64,000 nt of DNA, taken from the NCBI GenBank assembly GCA_002632265.1, contig NQOV01000009.1, forward strand, positions 1-64,000, given 5' to 3'. Below, piece after piece: positions 36,485-45,100 of the stretch. The notes under the pieces are model-generated. The model saw only the letters and a list, made by a program, of their open reading frames with translations. It made no database searches and was not told the DNA's origin. The translations under genes were made by a program, and so were the position numbers. Positions within the stretch are counted from its first letter, which is position 1. Each line of letters begins with the position of its first letter. The DNA comes from Rhodospirillaceae bacterium MC! (GTDB taxonomy: Bacteria; Pseudomonadota; Alphaproteobacteria; MC1).

Positions 36485-37095
36485 TGGATGAAAGTCAAAT
36501 TACTATTATTTTTGATGGTGTGGTTTCCATATTGTTGATTATTACAATTATATATGCTATAATTCTAAATAAGAAACTAAAATCAGTAAAAGGAGATCGT
36601 GGGGAACTTGAAGCCTTATCCAACCACTTCAACGCCTCGACCAAACGTGCAGAGAAAAGCATTGCCCTTTTAAGGAAGTCATCCAATGATAGTGCTAATA
36701 TCCTAGATGAACAAATCCAGCAAGCGAACATCTTACGTACGGAACTTGAAGAGTTAATCAACCAAGCTCATGACGCCATAGACAGGGTAAAGAAAGGCTT
36801 AGTTAATGCTCCGAAACCATCATCCGTACCGCCAGCACAAAAGTTCGATTATGCCGATAAGTTAGAAGATAATTTACAAATTAACAAGAATTCTTCATTT
36901 AATAAAGTCGATGAAGATGAATTATTACTCCATGATAATGAAGATAATGATGACACAAGCCCCGAACGTGGCTTTAAAGGCTTACAAGCTCTTCTAAGAA
37001 AAGAAGAGAGAGAAAGCAAGAGAACGCTTTCACAAAAAGAACCAACTTCAGATGCCGAAGAAGAACTTCTAAAAGCATTGAGATCAGTTAAATAA
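36484..37095 (+). CDS. DUF6468-type flagellar-locus protein
   Basis: The product is 203 residues: an N-terminal membrane anchor (about 8-29, IIFDGVVSILLIITIIYAII), then a helical, probably coiled-coil region (SNHFNASTKRAEKSIALL to HDAIDRVKKGL, about 46-105) and a charged tail. It matches the small membrane protein found beside fliM in Rhodospirillales-like genomes. Its start overlaps the fliM stop, so it is translationally coupled. The molecular role is unknown; motor assembly is inferred from position. Confidence 0.7.
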   Translation: MDESQITIIFDGVVSILLIITIIYAIILNKKLKSVKGDRGELEALSNHFNASTKRAEKSIALLRKSSNDSANILDEQIQQANILRTELEELINQAHDAIDRVKKGLVNAPKPSSVPPAQKFDYADKLEDNLQINKNSSFNKVDEDELLLHDNEDNDDTSPERGFKGLQALLRKEERESKRTLSQKEPTSDAEEELLKALRSVK

Positions 37096-37255
37096 ATTAC
37101 TCTTAAAGAAAAGAATAGTTTATATACTATGAAAGTATTACATACTGTTAATAAATCTTAACAACGTTAAGAAAATTTTAACTTTTATTTAATATAATGT
37201 TAACAGAAATTACTTACTAAGATTTTATTTAGAGTTTTAAAACAAAGGTTTTGAT

Positions 37256-38038
37256 ATGCGTTACATTCGTGTTTTACCCATAATGATTATAACAGCTTTC
37301 GGCTTGTTATCCTTTAGAGTCCACAACATTTGGCAAAGTGCTAATGTTGAACCACCTGTTATTACTCAAACAAAACAAGTTGCATCTAAAACAATCCCTA
37401 TTCCTGCAAGAACACAATCAGCAAAATCTAACTCTCTGAATAAAAATCCCCTAACCGCTCCCCTTACTAATAAACACGGTAAAAGCCTAATCGGTTTTAA
37501 CAGTGCCGTAGCTGCCGATAATGCCGACGCTAACAACCCAGCCAAAGCCTCAGCAACAAACACAGCAACAGCCGATAAATCAAATGCCGATACTTCAAAA
37601 GAACTAGAAGGCGACGATCCGCAATTCATGTCGCAAGAAGAAATCACAGTTCTAAGCAAACTTTCTGCACGTCGAAGAGAATTAGATAAACGTGCGGTAG
37701 AACTTGATAGAAAAGAAAAATTTATGTCTGCAGCCGAAGTGCGTATTAATAACAAAATTAAACAGATGAAACAACTAGAAACCTCAATCAACGCCAAAAT
37801 CAAAGAAGCCGACGCCAAACATAAACAAGACCTCCAATCCCTAGTAAAAGTATACGAAGGCATGAAACCCGCAGACGCCGCCACCATCCTAGCCGAACTA
37901 GAACCCGATGTCCTACTTGCCCTAGTCGGCAAAATGAAACAAAAAAGCCTAGCCCTAATCTTCGCCTCAATGCCCCCCGCCAAAGCCCGAGACATCACCG
38001 TAGAACTAGCCCGCAAAAAAGAACTAATCGGCGAATAA
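37256..38038 (+). CDS. motE: MotE-like flagellar protein with MgtE N-type domain
   Basis: The product is 260 residues: an N-terminal hydrophobic anchor (VLPIMIITAFGLLSF), an Ala/Asn/Thr-rich disordered region to about residue 125, a long coiled coil (LSARRRELDKRAVELDRKEK to about 200) and a C-terminal MgtE-N-like domain (YEGMKPADAATILAELEPDV, ASMPPAKARDITVEL). MotE in Sinorhizobium chaperones the periplasmic motor protein MotC; here the role is inferred from domain and locus. AAAGG lies seven bases before the ATG. Confidence 0.75.
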   Translation: MRYIRVLPIMIITAFGLLSFRVHNIWQSANVEPPVITQTKQVASKTIPIPARTQSAKSNSLNKNPLTAPLTNKHGKSLIGFNSAVAADNADANNPAKASATNTATADKSNADTSKELEGDDPQFMSQEEITVLSKLSARRRELDKRAVELDRKEKFMSAAEVRINNKIKQMKQLETSINAKIKEADAKHKQDLQSLVKVYEGMKPADAATILAELEPDVLLALVGKMKQKSLALIFASMPPAKARDITVELARKKELIGE

Positions 38039-38071
38039 CCCTCCCCCATACACCCCAAACACAACAACACC

Positions 38072-38107
38072 CCACATATCTCATTCAATCCTACATTAGA
38101 TATGTGG
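38072..38107 (+). terminator. Inverted repeat after motE, possible weak terminator
   Basis: CCACATATCT and AGATATGTGG form a 10-bp stem around a 16-base loop, 34 bases after the motE stop. No T-run follows, so termination would be weak or factor dependent. Confidence 0.4.
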
Positions 38108-38179
38108 ATAGGCTATTGTCATTCCACATTATATCTTCTCCAACAAATATCAATGCTTACTATATGTAATTCCTATTGC

Positions 38180-38530
38180 TTATACTTACAGGCCTATACC
38201 AGATGTAATATAAGTATATATAATAATAAATTAACAACATATCTACAAATGGTTACTTATTAAACAGTACTTAAAGTAGCTTGATATATATTATGTACTT
38301 ATTAAGCTATTTACTTTCGGCCAGTAATTATAATAACACACATAACATACAAAATACATCAGCGTTACACATAACACTTAAACATAGCGATCTTATACAA
38401 GATCACTTTCCCCACATTCCAGCACATGCGATCAAACATGCTATGTTTAGGCCGTCTGGCAAGATCTCCACCCGAGTCGTGCGACCATCTGTCAAGACGT
38501 CTATCCAAAGAGTGCGACCAGTCTAGCAAG
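38180..38530. repeat. Dispersed intergenic repeat copy
   Basis: It contains the half palindrome CTTACAGGCCTATA near 38190, ACATAGCGATCTTA at 38382-38395 (compare 44371) and a 27-bp block at 38488-38514 that is identical at 26 of 27 bases to the complement of 44336-44362. GTGCGACCA occurs twice, before and after that block, and CTGGCAAGATC/CTGTCAAGACG suggest internal duplication. An 81-codon ORF runs through it but is made of the repeat. Confidence 0.7.
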
Positions 38531-38544
38531 AGAGAAGCACTATA

Positions 38545-40407
38545 TTACAGATATTGTTGATTTTCTAGGGATTTTTGTTGGCCTTGTTTGCGGAGTTTGT
38601 TGCAACGTTTAAAGACGGTGCGGTCGCAGTTTTTGCAGATGTTGAGGTCGATTTTATCGAGTAGGTAGGTTATGGCTACGGTTTTATTTTTGAAGCGTAG
38701 GCGTTTGTGGTTAATGTTGTAGCGTTTGAGTGTGCCTTTGATGTTGGGGGCTAGTCCTGTGATGCACATGCGTTCGCCCCATTTTTGGGCTTTTTCTTCG
38801 AGGATGTGTGCACCGTCCCAATCTAGGGTTGTTATGCCTTCGCCTGAAATTAATAGGAATATTTTTTGCTTGTTACGTTTAACGATTTCTGATAGGGCTT
38901 TTGCCATGTAACGAGAAGAGCCAAAATAAATCGCACCTTGAATTTTAATCATGACAATTTGTGGACACTCGCCGTCCTTATTATTGGCGTCTTTTACGTT
39001 GGTGTTAGTAAATGTTTTTGTAGTATGTTTATATTTTATGGAAAAGATTCGTGGAGCTGATACACGTAAAATAAATATAATTACCGAAGAAAGCACGCCC
39101 ATATAAATGGCCATTTGCAGGCTGACTAAAATTCCTGTCAAGAAAGTTATCATTAAGATATATCTTTCCGTGCGACTGAATTTGATAATCTTGATGAAAG
39201 ATTTGAAATGAATTAATCTCAAGCCAATTAAAAAGACGATTCCTGCAATGACTGCCGACGGAATATATTGAACAATAGAACCAAAAAACATCACTATCAA
39301 AATGGTAAAGATACTTGAGATCAAGCCAGCTATGGGGCTTTTACCTGCACAATCATAATTTAATGCCGAGCGTGAAAATGAGCCAGTACTAATATATGTG
39401 GAAAAGAATCCGCCGATTAGGTTGGTCATACCTTGGGAAATAATTTCCTGTCGCATGGAAATGGATGTTTTAGTCTGTTCTGCCAAAGATGTGGCGATAG
39501 ATGTGGCTAAAACTAAAGCTATAATGGCTAAAACAAAGGCGTCTTTGTAGATCAATAAGGCTTGTTCAAGCTTAAATGTTGGTAAATGAAAGTGAGGAAT
39601 TACGGTTTCTACAGGATGTTCGAATCTGATATACGCACCCATATAATGGCTGATAACATATCCAAGACTCGAAGATATTAGAATGCTTAAAAAGATAGCT
39701 ATGCCACCATTTATTTTTAAATTCAAAATGTACCATATGCCAATGGTTGACGCTCCTAAAAGCAAGGACCAGTAATTTATATTACTCACAACATGGGTGA
39801 AAAGATAAAGAACTATATCAATGGTAGCTCCACTATCGCCTCCATGAATGCCTAAGATTGGGGCTAATTCGTGTAATATAATTAAGGTTGCCGCACTGGC
39901 GGTAAAGGCTTTAATTACCGAAGTGGATATGAATTTCAAGAGAAAGTTAAATTTTAAAAAGAACAAAGCCAATTGAAATATACCAACAAAAAAGCTTAAT
40001 AAAAGCATTAATTCAATATACGAATCCGTAAAGGGCTTGGCGAAGTTGGAAACAATGGAAAAGGCTACCATGGATAGAGCAATGCTCGGACCGTTGATCA
40101 TAAACATCGAAGAGGAAAAAAAGAGCGTAACAATGGGGATAACAATGGCAGTATAAAAGGCGTATTTAGGCGGGATTCCTGCAATGTGAGAAAAGGCTAA
40201 ACACTGGGGGATTACCACAACCGACATAATAAATCCCGAAAGCAGATCATTTTTAAACATGCTAAAATTATAGGATCTGATCCATGTAATTATCGAAACA
40301 TATTTCAAAATTCGCTTTAAGATCGATCTTTTATGCGATCTTCCAGGTTTTATAATTTTGAGTTCTTTGCTCACATTGGAGCTATTTTCGTTGTATATGC
40401 TGGGCAT
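38545..40407 (-). CDS. SulP-family anion transporter with STAS domain
   Basis: The product is 620 residues. SulP motifs include DLLSGFIMSVVVIPQCLAFS near residue 53, AGIPPKYAFYTAIVIPIV and GGFFSTYISTGSFSRSALNY near 335. About 12-14 spans end near 455, and a STAS domain covers about 485-585 (IKIQGAIYFGSSRYMA; SGEGITTLDWDGAHIL). It may carry sulfate, bicarbonate or organic anions; the substrate cannot be told. The tail after STAS has three closely spaced cysteines (NICKNCDRTVFKRCNK), unusual for the family. It is first transcribed away from repeat DNA and may stand alone. Confidence 0.88.
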   Translation of the reverse strand: MPSIYNENSSNVSKELKIIKPGRSHKRSILKRILKYVSIITWIRSYNFSMFKNDLLSGFIMSVVVIPQCLAFSHIAGIPPKYAFYTAIVIPIVTLFFSSSMFMINGPSIALSMVAFSIVSNFAKPFTDSYIELMLLLSFFVGIFQLALFFLKFNFLLKFISTSVIKAFTASAATLIILHELAPILGIHGGDSGATIDIVLYLFTHVVSNINYWSLLLGASTIGIWYILNLKINGGIAIFLSILISSSLGYVISHYMGAYIRFEHPVETVIPHFHLPTFKLEQALLIYKDAFVLAIIALVLATSIATSLAEQTKTSISMRQEIISQGMTNLIGGFFSTYISTGSFSRSALNYDCAGKSPIAGLISSIFTILIVMFFGSIVQYIPSAVIAGIVFLIGLRLIHFKSFIKIIKFSRTERYILMITFLTGILVSLQMAIYMGVLSSVIIFILRVSAPRIFSIKYKHTTKTFTNTNVKDANNKDGECPQIVMIKIQGAIYFGSSRYMAKALSEIVKRNKQKIFLLISGEGITTLDWDGAHILEEKAQKWGERMCITGLAPNIKGTLKRYNINHKRLRFKNKTVAITYLLDKIDLNICKNCDRTVFKRCNKLRKQGQQKSLENQQYL

Positions 40408-40443
40408 GTTTAGTTTTTTCTATTCCTTTTAATGTGCGAGTTG

Positions 40444-40860
40444 CTACTCTATGATTTTATCACCTTTTGGAATTTTATCTATACAATTAATGATTGTAAC
40501 ATCATATACAGGATGTTTTAAAGCTACGATCGACGGAGTAGAGGCAAACATCCACCCTTCAAAGGCTTTATATTCGTCATGTTCCCTAGGATGATCTAGA
40601 ATAACGAAGTAGGCTTCGGCTTCTGTAACCTGTGTAGGATTATTAATATAACAAGCTTTCACACTTATTTTCATGGTTTGAAAGCGTACATATTCATTAA
40701 TTCTTGCATATATGGTAAATCTGTGGGATGTGATTTTGTCCACCACTTGGATTTCGGCTACAGGTTTGGCAATCATCGCACTGGCATAACTTTCATGTGC
40801 TATGCAAACGCTTGTTAAAATTAATATACTTACTAATAAGATTTTTTTCATTAATGCCAT
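40444..40860 (-). CDS. DUF2155 periplasmic protein
   Basis: The product is 138 residues with a signal peptide (KKILLVSILILTSVCIAHES). The mature part reads AKPVAEIQVVDKITSHRFTI, VKACYINNPTQVTEAEAYFV and FEGWMFASTPSIVALKHPVYD, the conserved DUF2155 pattern with two cysteines. Function unknown. It follows the two MlaD-like genes and the NDUFA12-like gene, an order common in alphaproteobacteria. Confidence 0.85.
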   Translation of the reverse strand: MALMKKILLVSILILTSVCIAHESYASAMIAKPVAEIQVVDKITSHRFTIYARINEYVRFQTMKISVKACYINNPTQVTEAEAYFVILDHPREHDEYKAFEGWMFASTPSIVALKHPVYDVTIINCIDKIPKGDKIIE

Positions 40861-40918
40861 GCTACCCTACTTTTTTCTTTTCTACTTTGTCTTATGATTC
40901 TTATTTTTTAACTAAATA

Positions 40919-41371
40919 CTACTTACTCAAAGTACCTGATACTAAATGACTAATTACATCTTCTACGGTTTGATTATCTTTGGTATTGGTTAGAGTATCG
41001 TTATTTTTTAAGAGTTTTTCCTTTTGCGATCCTGGGGTAATTGCTAGGAATGTTCCACCCATTAAGCCAGATTGTAAAACTTCTGCTAGGGAATCCTTTG
41101 TCAACTTCAAATTGGCTTTCACATGAAAGGCTACTTTAACCATAAAAGTTTCGGGATCAACATAAACTTTATCAATACCACCTACGTTAACTCCTGCTAT
41201 GGAAACCATATCTCCACGCTTTAAATTCCCTGATTTGGCGAATTCCACATGTAATTCATAATTCTCGCCATCGGTGTTAGAATAGACCATATTCCAAGCA
41301 AAAACCGCAAAAACTAACGCTATAACAATTACAGATGTACCTATAGCTATTTCAAAAACTCGCTCTTTCAT
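40919..41371 (-). CDS. mlaD: MlaD/MCE-domain lipid transport protein (canonical copy)
   Basis: The product is 150 residues: one N-terminal span (EIAIGTSVIVIALVFAVFAW) and an MCE domain (YELHVEFAKSGNLKRGDMVS, IAGVNVGGIDKVYV, LMGGTFLAITPGS). MlaD forms hexameric rings that pass phospholipids between membranes with the MlaFEB transporter. No mlaE or mlaF is nearby. It starts three bases after a second, divergent MlaD-like gene. Confidence 0.88.
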   Translation of the reverse strand: MKERVFEIAIGTSVIVIALVFAVFAWNMVYSNTDGENYELHVEFAKSGNLKRGDMVSIAGVNVGGIDKVYVDPETFMVKVAFHVKANLKLTKDSLAEVLQSGLMGGTFLAITPGSQKEKLLKNNDTLTNTKDNQTVEDVISHLVSGTLSK

Positions 41372-41374
41372 AAG

Positions 41375-41830
41375 TTATTTCTTTCCTTTTTTCTTGACCA
41401 TGCTTAAGCCCAACATTAACATACGATGTAGGGAAATTGTTCCTTGAGTGTTATCAAACCACTCATTGTCTTTTAAGTACTCTTCTTCTGCTCCAGGTTC
41501 TAGATCAACATACATATTACCAGTAATGCCGATGTTATGGATCACAACATAGGAATCAATGGGGATGTTTATGGGAGTGGTTATGAGCATTTCAACATTG
41601 GCTTGTAGATCTTTACTTAGCCATATTCTGGTAATTTTACCGATACTAGATCCCGAGATACGCACATCATTTCCCACTCCTAAGCCACTCGCCGAAGAGA
41701 ATGACGCCTTGTAATGCCTAGCGGAACTACTTGAAATAAAAGAGTTTTTCGATGTGGATATGAATATTGCAAATACTATCAATATCACTAAAATAAAACC
41801 ATAAAGAATATGCTGTTTAGATGTATACAT
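41375..41830 (-). CDS. Second MlaD/MCE-domain protein, tandem paralogue
   Basis: The product is 151 residues: an N-terminal span (ILYGFILVILIVFAIFIS) and an MCE-like core (YKASFSSASGLGVGNDVRIS, GSSIGKITRIWL, IGITGNMYVDLEPGAE) with a basic tail (MVKKKGKK). The layout equals that of the next gene but identity is low. Tandem single-MCE proteins might form mixed rings, which is inference only. It follows the NDUFA12-like gene. Confidence 0.78.
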   Translation of the reverse strand: MYTSKQHILYGFILVILIVFAIFISTSKNSFISSSSARHYKASFSSASGLGVGNDVRISGSSIGKITRIWLSKDLQANVEMLITTPINIPIDSYVVIHNIGITGNMYVDLEPGAEEEYLKDNEWFDNTQGTISLHRMLMLGLSMVKKKGKK

Positions 41831-41896
41831 AAAATTTCAGACCTTGCACATATTTAATCTTAGACAGATGTAAAATGTAAATTTGTTTGGAAAAAA

Positions 41897-42232
41897 TTAT
41901 TCAGGTTTCCAAGCTTGATAATTGGTATCATCTTGCGGTTTATACTCGTAAGCATGGACCGTACCTGTGGTATTAGGCAGATGTGGCTTATACCAATCTT
42001 TCGTTTCATCTTCCAATGGTTCATCGGTCATGTAATGAGACCATGCGAACCAAATGGGTGGGATTTTTGTTGGTTCTACTAGACCACTATACACAACCCA
42101 ACGACGCTTTCTCCCTTGGATATTAAGTTTTTTACTTTCGTAATACTTATTACCGAATTCATCCTTGCCAATGAGTTTACCCTTGAAGTTTGTAGCTATC
42201 TTTGTGGTGAACTTTGAAAAATCTAATAACAT
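41897..42232 (-). CDS. NDUFA12-like NADH:ubiquinone oxidoreductase accessory subunit
   Basis: The product is 111 residues with GKLIGKDEFGNKYYESKK, RRWVVYSGLVEPTKIPPIWF, AWSHYMTDEPLED and HLPNTTGTVHAYEYKP, the signature of the 17.2-kDa complex I subunit family kept in alphaproteobacteria and mitochondria. It implies a respiratory complex I elsewhere in the genome. It leads the run to MlaD and DUF2155. Confidence 0.92.
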   Translation of the reverse strand: MLLDFSKFTTKIATNFKGKLIGKDEFGNKYYESKKLNIQGRKRRWVVYSGLVEPTKIPPIWFAWSHYMTDEPLEDETKDWYKPHLPNTTGTVHAYEYKPQDDTNYQAWKPE

Positions 42233-42442
42233 TGAAATATCCTAATCGTATTCTATGTGAAAACATACTTTAACAGACCTTATATATTATATTGTAACTA
42301 AAAATAAAGTTAAAAGCAATATTTTTTTTATGATCCACGTTTTTTTACTAACGATAGTTTTTTAAAAGTAGAGAGAAATGACTTTCCCAAGAGCTTAAGA
42401 TATGGTTTTATCTCCATACAAATGATAAAAATCTCTATAAAT

Positions 42443-43627
42443 CTATACGTTTAGACCTTGTTTGTTATAATCAAAGCCAACCATTTCCCAAATGTGAGAT
42501 CTTAAACGCCCACGATTATTTAACTCTTGTTCGATGAGTTTTTTATCCTTATGAAAGTTGGTAACTTTGATCTGCCCATTATTATCCACAAACAAATTCA
42601 CATTTGTCGAAATATTTTGCACTCGCTGGAAGAACTCTAAGGGTTTGAATATACGCATACGTTGTAGAAAGTCGTTGAGTTCGTTGGTGTTTTCATCGGA
42701 TATGGCACTAAGCCATTGAATGAATGCCAATCCTTCAAGATCTTCAAGCGAATCCTTATCCTTATTCTTATGGAGATCGCCATTATTATGCTCATTGTGA
42801 TTGGGTTCTTGTTCATCATTTATGGATTCTTTTCCTTTGTTTGCCTTGTGATTCTTATGCTGGTTTTTTCCTTGGTTTTTACCGTGATTATTTTCCTGAT
42901 TCTTATCCTTGATTTTGCCTTTCATTTTACCTTGATTCTTGCCTTGATTCTTACCTTGGATTTCTGCTAACAATTCTTCCGCAGAAAGATTCTTATTTTT
43001 AGCATCAAGATTAGCATTTAAAATGGATAGGATTCGGAAATAAATTTCATTATCTACCACGCTATAATTCCATGGCTGTAATAAAACTTGCGTATGCAAA
43101 GTTAAAAGCGTAGCTTGTGGATTATCGATCTTGATATTATCTTTATAAAGTTTATTGGTTAGAAGTTTATGATCTGTACTATTGGTTTTTAGTAAGGTAT
43201 CGCTTAGGAATTTCTCCAACTGTTTTTCTAGTAATTTCTTTTCCTTACTCACCATTTGCTTAAGATTTTTAGAGGTCTTAGCTGATGAATTCTGCGTATG
43301 TTGATTATTTCCGCTCTTGTTTTTCTCGCTCTTATTTTTCTCACTCGTGTTTTTCTCGCTTTTATGCGAAGATAACGAATCGCTTTTCTCGGATTGATTA
43401 TCATTTATAGCCTGATCTTGCCTAGCTTGTGGATCGCCGTTTTGTTTATTGTTTGCTGTTTTAGTATTGCTATCTTGAGTATTATTAAGATCTTCGTTGT
43501 TTTTCATCTCTTGAGATATTTTTTTATAGGCGGTAAGTTGTTGTAATTCGTCTTTACGTTTTAAAATCTTATCCACTTCTTTGGTTGCTTTGCTTTTAAC
43601 ATGTAAAGAAATCGGGATTTTGGCCAT
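42443..43627 (-). CDS. Asn/Lys-rich low-complexity protein, unknown
   Basis: The product is about 394 residues; the start is the ATG with AAGGA six bases upstream. Residues 1-60 are ordered (MAKIPISLHVKSKATKEVDK). A long polar stretch rich in Asn, Lys, Ser and Gln follows, with SEKNTSEKNKSEKNKSGNN repeats near 95. A helical part lies near 125-225, then a Gly-Lys-Asn repeat region (NQGKNQGKMKGKIKDKNQ) near 230-275. The C-terminal 90 residues are again ordered (FIQWLSAISDENTNELNDFL). No signal or membrane span. Function unknown; it lies downstream of fxsA. Confidence 0.6.
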   Translation of the reverse strand: MAKIPISLHVKSKATKEVDKILKRKDELQQLTAYKKISQEMKNNEDLNNTQDSNTKTANNKQNGDPQARQDQAINDNQSEKSDSLSSHKSEKNTSEKNKSEKNKSGNNQHTQNSSAKTSKNLKQMVSKEKKLLEKQLEKFLSDTLLKTNSTDHKLLTNKLYKDNIKIDNPQATLLTLHTQVLLQPWNYSVVDNEIYFRILSILNANLDAKNKNLSAEELLAEIQGKNQGKNQGKMKGKIKDKNQENNHGKNQGKNQHKNHKANKGKESINDEQEPNHNEHNNGDLHKNKDKDSLEDLEGLAFIQWLSAISDENTNELNDFLQRMRIFKPLEFFQRVQNISTNVNLFVDNNGQIKVTNFHKDKKLIEQELNNRGRLRSHIWEMVGFDYNKQGLNV

Positions 43628-43669
43628 GTAAGATCCTTTCATGAGTAACGCTAATTTATCAGAATTTTT

Positions 43670-44173
43670 TTACTCAATATCTTTATATTCAGCGTCGATA
43701 ATTTTCTTATCGCTGTTTTTCCATTCTTCTTTTTCTTGAGCTTTATCGATAATAACTTCTTCTTCAGGAGAATAGGTTTCAGGATCTTTGGCGGTATTTT
43801 GTTGATTACGCAATCTCGCAAGAATAATATCAACAAAAAACCCACTGGAAAAAATCAAGGAAATTTCAGAAATAACTTTTATTGTGGTCGCTCTGGTAAA
43901 GGGCAGAACCAATAAGATCCCCAAAGTATCCGTAAAAAATCCTGGCAAGATTAAAAATATCGCCCCGATAACATATCCGATATGCTTGGAAAGATCTTTC
44001 TGTAACACTTTGTTAACCATAGCTTTTTTTATGGATGCGATAGAATGAATAAAGAAATATATACCTGCAATAAACGTCCCAAGAATCAACAAACAGGTAT
44101 TCCCTGCCCCAATAAAACTGCCTACAACAAATAAAAGTATTACTTCTATTACTAACATTATAAATAAATACAT
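43670..44173 (-). CDS. fxsA: FxsA-family membrane protein
   Basis: The product is 167 residues with three to four spans: a start MYLFIMLVIEVILLFVVGSF, GNTCLLILGTFIAGIYF, and the hallmark GAIFLILPGFFTDTLGILLV near residues 70-90. The last 60 residues are charged and cytoplasmic. FxsA affects phage F exclusion in E. coli when overproduced; its normal role is unknown. It is next to the Asn/Lys-rich gene. Confidence 0.85.
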   Translation of the reverse strand: MYLFIMLVIEVILLFVVGSFIGAGNTCLLILGTFIAGIYFFIHSIASIKKAMVNKVLQKDLSKHIGYVIGAIFLILPGFFTDTLGILLVLPFTRATTIKVISEISLIFSSGFFVDIILARLRNQQNTAKDPETYSPEEEVIIDKAQEKEEWKNSDKKIIDAEYKDIE

Positions 44174-44335
44174 TTGATTACACCTTAGATTTAATTTAGA
44201 TAATTATTACATGTAAGATATTATATCACATATTAACTTATATGTCTATTATTATGTGTATCTTGTAAATTTTAATATCAAGAAAAAGTAAAATAAAAGA
44301 TTCGCATACGAATATCATAACAAATTCCGAACTCC

Positions 44336-44573
44336 CACTCTTTGGATAGACATCTTGACAGACCCTCCGAACATAGCGATGTTACACAAAGTTTGTTCGA
44401 TCCTGCTTTATGGATGGGGATGGGGATAGGTAAATGTGTATAATATCGCTATGTTTAATGTTGATGTTGTATATTGTTTTCTACTTGTTGCTATAGTCAT
44501 CATTAATTTATTCTTACAGGCCTAATATTTAGGCCTGTAAGAATAAGCTACAGAAAGAAAAACAAGATTTTAA
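44336..44573. repeat. Most complete copy of the dispersed intergenic repeat
   Basis: The modules in order are: a 27-bp block (44336-44362), ACATAGCGATGTT (44371-44383), AAAGTTTGTTCGATCC, GGGGATAGGTAAATGTGTAT (44422-44441), TTTAATGTTGATGT, a perfect 16-bp palindrome ATTCTTACAGGCCTAA/TTAGGCCTGTAAGAAT (44510-44544, TAT loop) and AAAACAAGATTTTAA (44559-44573). Each module recurs elsewhere in the window. No ORF is credible. The gap 44174-44974 holds this and the next element only. Confidence 0.75.
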
Positions 44574-44676
44574 GTACATAACTGCTTTTATTTGGGGATA
44601 CTTGTGATTTCATATTATATTATAACAGAACATCACAAATAAAAAGAGTTGTTTTGTATTCTGCTTATTATTGTTG

Positions 44677-44830
44677 TTGCTGGCCTATAATAGGTATATA
44701 ATTAGTATAGATAATACTATTTTAAATACTGTTTAATAAAATGGCTCTTTTTAGATATATCGCTAATTTATTATAATACATCCAAAGTAAGATTTTATAT
44801 ATTTATATTAGAATTATTTTAGGCCAGCAA
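44677..44830. repeat. Split GGCC palindrome around a 132-bp interval
   Basis: TTGCTGGCCTA (44677-44687) and its exact complement TAGGCCAGCAA (44820-44830) are separated by 132 AT-rich bases. In the copies at 12953 and 50051 the same arms are five bases apart, so the interval looks like an insertion or a pairing of two half-elements. The tail GAATAAG matches that of 44541. Confidence 0.6.
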
Positions 44831-44876
44831 GAATAAGTAATCGAAAGGATGTATAAGTAAGCGTTTTTTATTTATT

Positions 44877-44897
44877 TATGAGATGAGATGAGATGAG
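44877..44897. repeat. ATGAG pentanucleotide microsatellite
   Basis: About four copies of ATGAG in tandem, followed by a purine-rich run (AGATGAAAGAAAAGCGAAGC). It lies just after the split palindrome; a similar purine-rich repeat follows the palindrome at 50051. Confidence 0.6.
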
Positions 44898-44974
44898 ATA
44901 AGATGAAAGAAAAGCGAAGCGAAAAGCTTAGATAATGCAAACAGTAAAAAACAAGCTAACATATGTTTTAAAGT

Positions 44975-45010
44975 AAAAATCCGCCAAGTGTATAGCTTGA
45001 GCGGATTTTT
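44975..45010 (-). terminator. Rho-independent terminator after tRNA-Asp
   Basis: AAAAATCCGC and GCGGATTTTT form a 10-bp stem extended inside by CAAG/CTTG. It lies six bases beyond the CCA end of tRNA-Asp on the minus strand, with a T-run in the right place. Confidence 0.88.
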
Positions 45011-45015
45011 ATATA

Positions 45016-45092
45016 TGGCGAAAGTGACGAGACTCGAACTCGCGACCTTCTGCGTGACAGGCAGACGCTCTAACCAGCTGAGCTACACCTCC
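45016..45092 (-). tRNA. tRNA-Asp (anticodon GTC)
   Basis: This is a 77-base cloverleaf with encoded CCA. The acceptor GGAGGTG pairs with CACTTTC using two G-U pairs, the discriminator is G, and the anticodon arm TCTGC-CTGTCAC-GCAGA gives GTC. It follows tRNA-Asn by eight bases in one transcript. Confidence 0.95.
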
Positions 45093-45100
45093 AAATAATA

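Noticed and set aside
37366-38088. 240-codon ORF opposite motE
   Set aside because: It is an antisense shadow of motE, which has the domain signature and a ribosome-binding site.
38281-38526. 81-codon ORF on the plus strand
   Set aside because: It runs through dispersed repeat modules, lacks a ribosome-binding site and has repetitive, unlikely protein sequence.
44877-44897. Phase-variation repeat controlling a gene
   Set aside because: The ATGAG run is not in or next to a coding start, and only about four units are present.
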